Notes under the pieces: model-generated
Told to the model about the DNA's origin: nothing
What the model saw: the letters and a program-made list of their open reading frames with translations, nothing else
Databases searched by the model: none
Program-made: the position numbers and the translations under genes
Part shown: positions 57,495-64,000 of the stretch, piece by piece
Position numbering within the stretch: the stretch's first letter is position 1
Layout: each line of letters begins with the position of its first letter
Source of the DNA: Pseudomonas viridiflava
GTDB taxonomy: Bacteria > Pseudomonadota > Gammaproteobacteria > Pseudomonadales > Pseudomonadaceae
Reading direction: 5' to 3'
DNA: 64,000 bases
Assembly: GCF_900573885.1 (NCBI RefSeq)
Contig: NZ_UPSE01000565.1
Coordinates: 124,001-188,000 of the forward strand

Positions 57495-58589
57495 ATGTTC
57501 GAACTCACCCACCAACTGGCGCAGAACATCGTCGACCGGGCGATGGCCATTCTTCCCTATAACGTCAACGTGATGGACAGCCAGGGCCTGATTCTCGCCA
57601 GCGGCGAGCCCGGGCGCATCAACACCCGTCACGAAGGCGCGCAGCTGGTGCTGGCAAACCACCGTATTGTCGAGCTGGACGAGCAGGCAGCAAAGACCCT
57701 CAAGGGCGTGCAACCAGGCATCAACCTGCCGCTGATGCACGATGAACGACTAATCGGCGTGCTGGGTATTTCCGGCGATCCGCAAGCGCTGCGCACCTAC
57801 GCGGAACTGGTGCGCATGACCGCCGAAATGCTGGTGGACCAGAGCCGCATCCAGGCCGAACAGCAATGGCGCAAAACCCGCTGCGACGATTTGCTGGCCG
57901 TGATGCTGGGCGAAACCGGTGGCTCGCAACGGCTGATTGATGAAGCCCATCAGCTGGGGCTGAAACCGCACTTGAGCCGCACGCCACATCTGATCGAAAT
58001 TGCCGACGGGCAGAGCTCGACCGAACTCGCCGACTGGCTGCGCAGCCAATACGCCGACAGCTGGTGCAGCGCTCCGGCACCGCACACGGTGCTCTGGTGC
58101 TGCCCCGTCAGCATCGACCCGCAACGCTTCAGTGAGCGCCTGAAAAATCAGGGCTGGACGCTGCAACGCATGGCCTCCGGCATGCCGTGCAGCGACGTGC
58201 ACGCGCTGCGCCGTTGCTGTCACCGTATCGCCGAGTTGCTGGCTTATGGGCAAGCGGTGAAACCGTATCGCCAGTTGCTGTCGTTGACCCGCTGTCGCTT
58301 GCCAACGCTGCTCTGGACACACCGCGCTGAAGACACCCTGAGCGAACTGTTGGTGCCGCTGCACAACATCGTCGCCCGCGACGGCAATGGCCAGCTGCTG
58401 CGCACACTGCGCAGCTGGTGCGAACACAACGGCCAGCCGCAGGCCTGCGCCGATGCACTGGGCATTCACCGCAACAGCTTGCGCTACCGCATGGAGCGTA
58501 TCGCCGAACTGACCGGCAAAGACATGACCCGCCTGGACGATCTGGTGGAGCTTTACCTGGCCGTGCAGCTGATGCCCAGCAGCGGCTGA
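57495..58589 (+). CDS. cdaR: CdaR-type sugar-diacid regulator
   Basis: The 364-residue protein begins MFELTHQLAQNIVDRAMAILPYNVNVMDSQGLILASGEPGRINTRHEGA, the diacid recognition domain of CdaR proteins, and ends in the PucR/CdaR HTH: ALGIHRNSLRYRMERIAELTG. In E. coli the homologue activates glucarate/galactarate/glycerate genes. It is divergent from the MFS permease gene with 276 bp between and lies 106 bp upstream of glycerate kinase, so it probably controls both. The start at 57495 is at the conserved N-terminus. Confidence 0.92.
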   Translation: MFELTHQLAQNIVDRAMAILPYNVNVMDSQGLILASGEPGRINTRHEGAQLVLANHRIVELDEQAAKTLKGVQPGINLPLMHDERLIGVLGISGDPQALRTYAELVRMTAEMLVDQSRIQAEQQWRKTRCDDLLAVMLGETGGSQRLIDEAHQLGLKPHLSRTPHLIEIADGQSSTELADWLRSQYADSWCSAPAPHTVLWCCPVSIDPQRFSERLKNQGWTLQRMASGMPCSDVHALRRCCHRIAELLAYGQAVKPYRQLLSLTRCRLPTLLWTHRAEDTLSELLVPLHNIVARDGNGQLLRTLRSWCEHNGQPQACADALGIHRNSLRYRMERIAELTGKDMTRLDDLVELYLAVQLMPSSG

Positions 58590-58695
58590 TTTTGTAAGTC
58601 TGCACAAACGGCGCTGCGCTGCCTTGTGGCGCTGGCCAAAGCGGCGGCCCGATAAAGCATGCCAGCATGGACGCCTTAACCTGCCGGAGCCTCCT

Positions 58696-59844
58696 ATGAA
58701 AATCGTCATCGCCCCCGACTCCTTCAAAGACAGCCTGAGCGCCGCCCATGCGGCCTCAGCCCTGGCGCTGGGATTCAAGGACGTGTGGCCCGACGCCGAG
58801 TTGCTCGAATGCCCGATGGCCGACGGCGGCGAAGGCACGGTGGAGGCCATTCTCGCGGCATTGCACGGCGAAGCACGCACCACTCGCGTGAGCGGCCCTC
58901 TTGGGCAGCAGGTAAACGCGCGTTGGGGCTGGCTGCCCGATTCACGCACCGCGATCATCGAAATGGCCGAGGCCAGCGGGCTGCAATTGGTGCCTGTGGA
59001 ATTGCGCGATGCGCGCTTCAGTTCAACGCGCGGTACCGGCGAACTGGTGCTCGCAGCGCTCGACGCCGGGGCGCGGAAAATCATCCTGACCATTGGCGGC
59101 AGCGCCACCAACGACGGCGGCGCCGGCATGCTGCAAGCGCTGGGCGTCAAACTGCTGGATGCCGGCGGCCACTCGATCGGGCCGGGCGGCCTGCCGCTGT
59201 CGGTGCTGAGCATTCTCGATATTAAAGGCGTCGATCCGCGGCTGGCCGACGTGCAGGTGGAGGTCGCCGCCGACGTCGACAATCCGCTGTGCGGCCCACA
59301 CGGTGCCTCGTTCACCTTTGGTAAACAGAAAGGCGCCAGCGCCGGGCAAATCGAACAACTGGACGCCGCCCTCGCCCACTTCGCCGATTGTGCTGCGGTG
59401 GCGCTGGGCACCGACCGGCGCGACGAACCCGGGGCCGGCGCGGCTGGCGGTATCGGTTTTGCCGCCAAGGCATTTCTCAACGCAACGTTTCGACCGGGCG
59501 TCGACGTGGTGGCGGAACTGGCAGGGCTTGCCGGAAAAATACAGGGCGCCACTCTGGTGGTAACGGGCGAAGGCCGCTTCGATGCGCAGACCCTGCGCGG
59601 CAAAACGCCATTGGGCGTGGCGCGCGTGGCGCGGCAGTGCAACGTGCCGGTGGTGGTGGTGGCCGGAACCTTAGGAGATGGATACGCCGATTTGTACGAA
59701 GCCGGTATCGACGCTGCGTTCTCGTTGGCAAACGGGCCGATGACACTGGAAGAAGCGTGCAAAAACGCGCCCACGTTGCTGCGTGAGCGCGCCCGTGACA
59801 TCGCCCGGCTGTGGCGCATCGGCGCCGCCAGCCGGGCTCGTTGA
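58696..59844 (+). CDS. Glycerate kinase (GarK type)
   Basis: The 382-residue enzyme begins KIVIAPDSFKDSLSAAHAA, the hallmark of GarK-family kinases, with ADGGEGTVEAILA, TIGGSATNDGGAGMLQALG, AADVDNPLCGPHGAS and TGEGRFDAQTLRGKTPLGVAR. It phosphorylates D-glycerate to 2-phosphoglycerate. It completes the CdaR/MFS/kinase set for sugar acid catabolism. The start at 58696 follows GGAGCCTCCT. Confidence 0.93.
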   Translation: MKIVIAPDSFKDSLSAAHAASALALGFKDVWPDAELLECPMADGGEGTVEAILAALHGEARTTRVSGPLGQQVNARWGWLPDSRTAIIEMAEASGLQLVPVELRDARFSSTRGTGELVLAALDAGARKIILTIGGSATNDGGAGMLQALGVKLLDAGGHSIGPGGLPLSVLSILDIKGVDPRLADVQVEVAADVDNPLCGPHGASFTFGKQKGASAGQIEQLDAALAHFADCAAVALGTDRRDEPGAGAAGGIGFAAKAFLNATFRPGVDVVAELAGLAGKIQGATLVVTGEGRFDAQTLRGKTPLGVARVARQCNVPVVVVAGTLGDGYADLYEAGIDAAFSLANGPMTLEEACKNAPTLLRERARDIARLWRIGAASRAR

Positions 59845-59846
59845 CC

Positions 59847-60500
59847 TCACGCGTTTTCGGACATGCTTACACGGTCGCGCACGCTGGGCCGCTCTTGCAT
59901 ACGCGCGTACCAGTCCCGCAGCGCGTCCAGTTCCTGCGGCACCTCAAGCTCAACCAGGCCGGCGAAGATCAGCCCTCCAATCACCGTGATATCGGCCATG
60001 GTGAAGCGATCACCTGCCATAAACGCCTGTTGGCGCAACACCGAGTCGAAATAGCGCATGCCGCGCAACGCCTTGTCGCGCTGACGCAACCCCCAATCTT
60101 CGTTCTGATAGCGCTCCACATCCGGCCCCAGGCCCGGCGTCGCGTGGTGGAAATACACGCTGATGGCGTCAAGCAATTCCAGCTCGGCGCGTTTGCTCAT
60201 CATGTGGATCAGGCCCATCTCTTTAGGCGTGCGGCCGGTCAGCGTCGGATTGCCATCCAGCGCATCCAGGTACTGGGTGATGGCCGTGCATTCGGCGAGC
60301 AGCGTGCCGTCTTCAAGCTCAAGCACGGGCAAGGTGCCGGAGTAGTTCTTCGCCAGAAAGGCTGGCTTCTTGTGTTCGCCTTTCCACAAATCGACTGATT
60401 CGAAACGTACCTGTGATTGCAGGTTTTTCTCGGCGAGTGCGATACGAACGCGGGCGGGGTAAGGGCCGTTGGACCAATCGTAAATCTTCAGTACGGTCAT
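59847..60500 (-). CDS. Glutathione S-transferase (GstA/SspA-like)
   Basis: The 217-residue protein has an N-terminal thioredoxin-fold domain (LKIYDWSNGPYPARVRIALAEKN, then SGTLPVLELEDGTLLAECTAITQYLDAL) and a helical C-terminal domain (FMAGDRFTMADITVIGGLIF). It starts at 60500 after TAGGAG. It is divergent from a TetR regulator, with two copies of one operator sequence in the shared gap, so its synthesis is induced by an electrophile or toxic compound. Confidence 0.92.
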   Translation of the reverse strand: MTVLKIYDWSNGPYPARVRIALAEKNLQSQVRFESVDLWKGEHKKPAFLAKNYSGTLPVLELEDGTLLAECTAITQYLDALDGNPTLTGRTPKEMGLIHMMSKRAELELLDAISVYFHHATPGLGPDVERYQNEDWGLRQRDKALRGMRYFDSVLRQQAFMAGDRFTMADITVIGGLIFAGLVELEVPQELDALRDWYARMQERPSVRDRVSMSENA

Positions 60501-60511
60501 GCTTTTTCTCC

Positions 60512-60528
60512 TACCTATCAGTTGGTAG
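60512..60528. promoter_or_regulatory. TetR operator, proximal to GST gene
   Basis: TACCTATCAGTTGGTAG at 60512-60528 matches the second copy (60570-60586, read on the other strand) at 14 of 17 positions. The element is partly palindromic and lies 12-28 bp upstream of the GST start codon, over its ribosome-binding region or promoter. Confidence 0.75.
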
Positions 60529-60569
60529 GCAAACAATATCCGCGTCGTGAACGACCCGTCAACACCTAT

Positions 60570-60586
60570 CTACCAATTGGCAGGTA
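60570..60586. promoter_or_regulatory. TetR operator, proximal to TetR gene
   Basis: CTACCAATTGGCAGGTA is the reverse complement of TACCTGCCAATTGGTAG. It lies 55 bp upstream of the TetR start codon, 42 bp from the first copy, and in opposite orientation. Two facing sites allow one repressor to control both genes. Confidence 0.75.
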
Positions 60587-60640
60587 ATGGTCTTCCCGCT
60601 ACTATCTGGCATCCGTAAACCATTACTCAGGAGCATCGCC

Positions 60641-61204
60641 GTGAGCGCAAACGCCCGGGAAGCCATTCTCGACGCCGCGAAAAAAGCCGCGCAGGCCCAC
60701 GGTTACGGTGGTTTGAATTTCCGCGACCTGGCGCAAACCGTGGGTATCAAGAGTGCGAGCATTCACTACCACTTTCCGACCAAGGCCGATCTGGGCGCCG
60801 CTGTGGCAGAGCGTTATTGGCAAGACACTGCGGCGGTGCTGGAGGAGTTGCTCAGGGAAACGTCCGATCCACTCGAAGCCCTGCGCCAGTACCCGAGCCT
60901 GTTTCGTCGCTCGCTGGAAAACGGAAATCGCCTGTGCCTGTGCAGCTACATGGCGGCCGAGTACGACGACCTGCCGGAGCCGGTAAAAGCCGAAGTGCAA
61001 ACCTTTGCCGACGTGAATATCGCCTGGCTGGGCAACACGTTAGGCGCTGCCGGCGTGGTCAGCGCCGAACACAGCGAGCAGCGGGCCCGCGCCATTTACG
61101 CGGCCATTGCCGGCGCGCAGCTGGTGGCGAGAAGCCGCGCCAACATCGCGCTGTACGACGAATTGGTGGAGGGATATAGGCAGGCGGGATTGCTTGTCAG
61201 TTAG
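60641..61204 (+). CDS. TetR-family regulator, probable repressor of the divergent GST
   Basis: The 187-residue protein has an N-terminal HTH (AREAILDAAKKAAQAHGYGGLNFRDLAQTVGIKSASIHYHFPTKADLGAAVAERYW) and a C-terminal ligand domain with SLENGNRLCLCSYMAAEYDDLPEPV, including two cysteines in LCLCS that could sense electrophiles as in NemR-like proteins. The GTG at 60641 follows AGGAG. The gap to the divergent GST holds two matching operators. Autorepression and co-repression are inferred. Confidence 0.9.
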   Translation: MSANAREAILDAAKKAAQAHGYGGLNFRDLAQTVGIKSASIHYHFPTKADLGAAVAERYWQDTAAVLEELLRETSDPLEALRQYPSLFRRSLENGNRLCLCSYMAAEYDDLPEPVKAEVQTFADVNIAWLGNTLGAAGVVSAEHSEQRARAIYAAIAGAQLVARSRANIALYDELVEGYRQAGLLVS

Positions 61205-61330
61205 CCACGCAACTTACGGGCACTAGCTGACGCGAAACTCGGCAATGGCCGCCATCAACAATCTCAATAAGCGGCCGTCTACTTCGCCCTCTATGCTTCG
61301 CGCATTCCTACCTTGCACGGACCAGCAGAC

Positions 61331-61837
61331 ATGACCGACACCCCTACCCTTGATGACGAAACCCTTGCCTTCGCTGAACGCGTCTTCGATGCCGCGCGCG
61401 CTGGCGCCACCGATGAGTTGAAGGCCCTGCTAGGGCAAGGCTTGCCGGCGGACCTGCGCAACCACAAGGGCGACAGCCTGGTGATGCTCGCCAGCTATCA
61501 CGGTCACCTCGACACCGTAGCGATGCTGCTGGAGCAAGGCGCCGATCCGGACCTGCGCAACAACAATGGCCAAACCCCGCTGGCCGGCGCGGTGTTCAAA
61601 GGCAACCTGCCGATGCTTGAACTGCTGCTGGCCAAAGGCGCCGATGTGGAGGGTGCCACGCCGGATGGCAAAACCGCGTTGATGATGGCGGCCATGTTCA
61701 ATCAAAGCGCAGCCATCGACGTGCTCCTCGCCCACGGCGCCAACCGCGACGCTCGCGAACAAGGCGGCCTCAGCGCGCTGGACCTGGCTCAACGGATGAA
61801 CGCCCCGCAGGCGCTGGCAAGGTTGCAAACTGTTTGA
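61331..61837 (+). CDS. Ankyrin-repeat protein
   Basis: The 168-residue protein has an N-terminal helix and four ankyrin units: LKALLGQGLPADLRNHKGDSLVMLASYHGH, MLLEQGADPDLRNNNGQTPLAGAVFKG, LLLAKGADVEGATPDGKTALMMAAMF and LLAHGANRDAREQGGLSALDLA. It should be a cytoplasmic protein-binding scaffold; it has no signal peptide. In P. aeruginosa a similar protein (AnkB) sits next to a catalase. Here the neighbour is a parvulin, not a catalase. The start at 61331 is the first ATG with a purine-rich site. Confidence 0.9.
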   Translation: MTDTPTLDDETLAFAERVFDAARAGATDELKALLGQGLPADLRNHKGDSLVMLASYHGHLDTVAMLLEQGADPDLRNNNGQTPLAGAVFKGNLPMLELLLAKGADVEGATPDGKTALMMAAMFNQSAAIDVLLAHGANRDAREQGGLSALDLAQRMNAPQALARLQTV

Positions 61838-61909
61838 AGGCAAGCAGCGAACCTTGAATACAGCGCTGATTCGGGTAGGCTCGTGACCTTTCTCACAGGA
61901 GTTCCTGCC

Positions 61910-62191
61910 ATGCCTAAAGCCACCGCCCGCCACATCCTGGTTTCCACCGAAGCCAAGTGCAATGAACTGAAAGCTGCTATCGAAGGCGGCGCTGACTTCG
62001 CCCAGGTGGCCAAAGACAACTCGTCGTGCCCATCCAGCCGTGAAGGCGGCAACCTCGGCTCGTTCGGCCCGGGCCAGATGGTTAAAGAGTTCGATACCGT
62101 CGTGTTCAGCGCGCCGGTTAACGTGGTGCAGGGCCCGGTGAAAACCCAGTTCGGCTACCACCTGCTGGAAGTGACCAGCCGCCAGGACTGA
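61910..62191 (+). CDS. ppiC: Parvulin-type peptidyl-prolyl isomerase (PpiC)
   Basis: The 93-residue single-domain parvulin reads ATARHILVSTEAKCNELKAAIEGGADFAQVAKDNSSCPSSREGG and then FGPGQMVKEFDTVVFSAPVNVVQGPVKTQFGYHLLEV, the full active-site set (His, Cys/Ser, Phe, His). It catalyses prolyl isomerisation in the cytoplasm; there is no signal peptide. The start follows AGGAG. A strong terminator is just downstream, so it is a single-gene unit. Confidence 0.95.
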   Translation: MPKATARHILVSTEAKCNELKAAIEGGADFAQVAKDNSSCPSSREGGNLGSFGPGQMVKEFDTVVFSAPVNVVQGPVKTQFGYHLLEVTSRQD

Positions 62192-62201
62192 TCCTGCCAT
62201 A

Positions 62202-62236
62202 ACGCCCTTGGTGCCCTGCGCGCCAAGGGCGTTTTT
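62202..62236 (+). terminator. Intrinsic terminator after ppiC
   Basis: ACGCCCTTGG at 62202-62211 pairs perfectly with CCAAGGGCGT at 62223-62232, followed by TTTTT. It lies 11 bp after the stop codon. Confidence 0.95.
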
Positions 62237-62403
62237 GTATCTGCATTCCCCTCCCCGACAGCAGCCGCCAGGGTTTGCTGCCTGCTTTGAAGATGCAACG
62301 AGTTCGCATTGAGCTCACCTTGACTCAAGGCAACATCGCCTCGCAAAGGCCGCCGTATAACCGTGCGACCCGCGCTACCGCGCTTCTTTGCCTCGAGGTC
62401 CAC

Positions 62404-62820
62404 ATGAGCACCATTACATCCGCCGCCATCTGCGCGGCTGCTGACGAACTGAAAGGGTTCGTTGGTTTCAACAGCAAAACCGGCCAGCATCTGGTTCGTT
62501 TCAGCGAAGACGCCTTCGGCCTCGACGTAGTCGAAAGCAGCATCACCCCAACAGCGGAGTTTGTCTGGGTGCAGGTGGACGGCGACCTGATGACCCTCAG
62601 CCGCGAATGCCTTCAGCTGCTTTTCGATCAGAACATCGACGATCGCCTCAACCTCACGCCGGCACTGCATGTGTATATGGGCCGCCGCGACCTTGCGGAA
62701 ATCCGCGCCGAACGCCGCGTGAAAAAAACCTGTGGCGGGGAATGCCGCAACGGCACCTGCAAAAACGGCCATAAGCACCACAATGATGCTGAACGGCTGG
62801 CCTCCACTACGCTTGTGTAA
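62404..62820 (+). CDS. Hypothetical protein with Cys/His-rich tail
   Basis: The 138-residue protein begins MSTITSAAICAAADELKGFVGFN; the rest is mixed, without a signal peptide or membrane segment. The C-terminal 25 residues hold four Cys/His clusters: TCGGECRNGTCKNGHKHH. This could bind zinc or another metal. The start at 62404 follows GAGG and gives a normal start. No family is recognised. It lies between two known single-gene units. Confidence 0.6.
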   Translation: MSTITSAAICAAADELKGFVGFNSKTGQHLVRFSEDAFGLDVVESSITPTAEFVWVQVDGDLMTLSRECLQLLFDQNIDDRLNLTPALHVYMGRRDLAEIRAERRVKKTCGGECRNGTCKNGHKHHNDAERLASTTLV

Positions 62821-62928
62821 CCGGCCCGGTGAAAAATAATGGCTACGCCATGTCGATTCGCCGGGCAGGCATTCGATTAGAGGTGTAGCCGCTACATCCA
62901 GCGGCTCGCCATTTCAGGAGAGCCCATT

Positions 62929-63330
62929 ATGGTCCATGACATTTTCGTCAACCTTCCCGTCAAGAATCTGCCCAACGCCATCGCCTTTTTTACTCACCTC
63001 GGTTTTACCTTCAACCCGCAGTACACCGACGAAACCGCCACCTGCATGATTCTTGGCGAGCACATCTACGCCATGCTGCTGACCGAAGAAAAATTTCAGG
63101 GCTTTACGCCCAAGGCGCTCTGCAACGCCCACACCCATAGCGAAGTGCTGACCTGCCTGGGCGTGGCCGACCGCGAAACCGTCGATGGTCTGGTGAGCAA
63201 AGCCGTGGCCGCCGGTGGGCGCACGCTGAGCGAACCCAAGGATTACGGCTTTATGTACCAGCACGCGTTCGAAGACCTGGACGGCCATATCTGGGAGTTG
63301 ATCGCCATGCAGGGCGAGCCCGTGGCGTGA
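62929..63330 (+). CDS. VOC-superfamily protein (glyoxalase/dioxygenase-like)
   Basis: This 133-residue protein has the VOC fold: IFVNLPVKNLPNAIAFFTHLGFTFNPQYTDETATCMILGEHIYAMLL, and EDLDGHIWELIAMQGEPVA at the end. The terminal DxDGHxWE motif supplies the last metal ligand. Family members include glyoxalase-like and bleomycin-resistance-like proteins. A precise reaction cannot be read. It ends against a bidirectional terminator. Confidence 0.88.
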   Translation: MVHDIFVNLPVKNLPNAIAFFTHLGFTFNPQYTDETATCMILGEHIYAMLLTEEKFQGFTPKALCNAHTHSEVLTCLGVADRETVDGLVSKAVAAGGRTLSEPKDYGFMYQHAFEDLDGHIWELIAMQGEPVA

Positions 63331-63356
63331 GCCGCGCGACAAATCGCAGGCAACAA

Positions 63357-63380
63357 AAAGCCCGGCCAGTGCCGGGCTTT
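63357..63380. terminator. Bidirectional intrinsic terminator
   Basis: AAAGCCCGGC at 63357-63366 and GCCGGGCTTT at 63371-63380 pair perfectly with a 4-base loop. There are A/T-runs on both sides, so it can stop transcripts from the VOC gene and from the repeat-protein gene. Confidence 0.93.
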
Positions 63381-63403
63381 GAGAGGGTAAAACCTGGCCG
63401 GTA

Positions 63404-63979
63404 TCAGGCCAGGGTTTTAGCCTGCAGACGGTCAGCACCACCTTCAGCAACACGGTTAGTGCGCTCTGCGCCACCTTCAGCAACGGTGTTGGTGCGATCG
63501 GCACCGCCTTCAGCTACGCGGTTGGTACGTTCTGCGCCGCCTTCGGCAACGGTGTTGGTGCGATCGGCGCCACCTTCAGCTACGCGGTTGGTGCGTTCTG
63601 CGCCGCCTTCGGCAACGGTGTTGGTGCGATCGGCACCGCCTTCAGCTACGCGGTTGGTACGTTCTGCGCCGCCTTCGGCAACGGTGTTGGTGCGATCGGC
63701 ACCGCCTTCAGCTACGCGGTTGGTACGTTCTGCGCCGCCTTCGGCAACGGTGTTGGTGCGATCGGCGCCGCCTTCAGCTACGCGGTTGCTACGTTCTGCG
63801 CCGCCTTCGGCAACGCGGTCGATGACCATGTAGCCGCCTTCATCAGCGATGCGGCGATCAGCACCGCTTTCAGCGAGTACGGTTTGAACCACAGCAGGGC
63901 TTGCAACAGTGGCAGCTTGAACGGCCGGTACGGTGAACAGGCTGGCGATGAACAGTGCGGCGAATGCTTGGGATTTCAT
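63404..63979 (-). CDS. Exported protein of twelve 11-residue tandem repeats
   Basis: The 191-residue protein has a signal peptide (MKSQAFAALFIASLFTVPAVQA, cut near residue 22), a 32-residue lead with LAESGADRRIADEGG, and then twelve repeats of 11 residues at 55-186 of the type RVAEGGADRTN / TVAEGGAERTN, alternating in two flavours, and a short end AKTLA. It is highly charged and Gly-rich and has no Cys. Exported to the periplasm or beyond; function unknown. From memory, small Pseudomonas exported proteins with AEGG-ADR repeats exist under uninformative names, but I could not check. The start follows TGGAGCAACCC. Confidence 0.8.
   Translation of the reverse strand: MKSQAFAALFIASLFTVPAVQAATVASPAVVQTVLAESGADRRIADEGGYMVIDRVAEGGAERSNRVAEGGADRTNTVAEGGAERTNRVAEGGADRTNTVAEGGAERTNRVAEGGADRTNTVAEGGAERTNRVAEGGADRTNTVAEGGAERTNRVAEGGADRTNTVAEGGAERTNRVAEGGADRLQAKTLA
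63422..63817. repeat. 33-bp tandem repeats inside the exported-protein gene
   Basis: Twelve 33-bp units encode the protein repeats. Nearly identical units alternate in a 66-bp period, with most changes silent or exchanging Ala-Asp for Ala-Glu and Arg for Thr. The high DNA identity suggests recent expansion. This is coding sequence, not a CRISPR array; there are no spacers. Confidence 0.92.
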
Positions 63980-64000
63980 GAGGGTTGCTCCAGAAGATTG

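Noticed and set aside
63422..63817. Regular repeats considered as a CRISPR array
   Set aside because: Units are contiguous at 33 bp with no unique spacers and they keep a reading frame. No cas genes are in the window.
63327..63833. Plus-strand frame with RSAPPSAT repeats
   Set aside because: It is the antisense reading of the 33-bp repeats of the exported protein. The minus-strand frame has a signal peptide and ribosome-binding site.

Overview
The window looks like chromosomal DNA of a Pseudomonas (fluorescens/putida-like; species not assignable by eye). It is GC-rich and densely coded, and it carries several families typical of that genus: DUF2986 and DUF3077-like small proteins, GTAGGAGC-type REP/REPIN repeats, an MnmA-independent mix of LysR regulators and amino-acid ABC genes, a CdaR/glycerate kinase module, and a stress block with LigD, Mn-catalase, DUF892 and KGG proteins. 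No rRNA, tRNA, CRISPR array, phage or insertion sequence was seen. All functional calls come from reading sequence motifs; no database search was run.

Layout. 1-4.7 kb: the end of a TetR regulator, a cluster of inverted repeats, small membrane/basic proteins, a GNAT/LysE pair, a B3/B4-domain protein and a membrane diguanylate cyclase. 4.8-7.8 kb: a TonB-dependent receptor with a DUF2946 protein and a minimal AraC regulator. 8-12.5 kb: an amino-acid ABC importer (binding protein and two permeases, no ATPase) coupled to a PLP-dependent Cys/Met-family enzyme and a divergent LysR. 12.5-18.4 kb: two more LysR genes, a GST, a four-module flavin/iron-sulfur fusion oxidoreductase, an orphan 69-residue protein and a TauD-type dioxygenase. 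18.5-29.6 kb: repeat elements, then a coupled pair of giant surface genes (a 2152-residue DUF11/SdrD-like protein and a 1403-residue OmpA-plus-barrel protein). 29.9-35.4 kb: a tightly coupled response regulator / hybrid kinase / TonB receptor operon. 35.6-39.2 kb: a LysR, REPIN and other repeats, a strongly structured leader upstream of a small DUF3077-like gene, and an orphan 498-residue protein. 39.2-53 kb: a stress block with an M42 peptidase, LigD, a KGG protein, a CYP152 peroxygenase, a four-gene glycan synthesis/export operon (glycosyltransferase, UDP-galactopyranose mutase, glycosidase-like protein, ABC exporter), Mn-catalase, DUF892 and DUF2061 proteins. 53-64 kb: a GT8-like protein, a cupin, a PIN toxin-antitoxin pair, an MFS/CdaR/glycerate kinase module, a GST/TetR divergent pair with two matching operators, an ankyrin protein, a parvulin, a Cys/His-tailed protein, a VOC protein and an exported protein made of twelve 11-residue repeats.

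The candidates most likely to be undescribed systems are the giant DUF11/OmpA-barrel pair (18.9-29.6 kb), the overlapping four-gene glycan operon (45.0-50.4 kb), the structured leader at 36.96-37.19 kb and the 11-residue repeat protein at the right edge.
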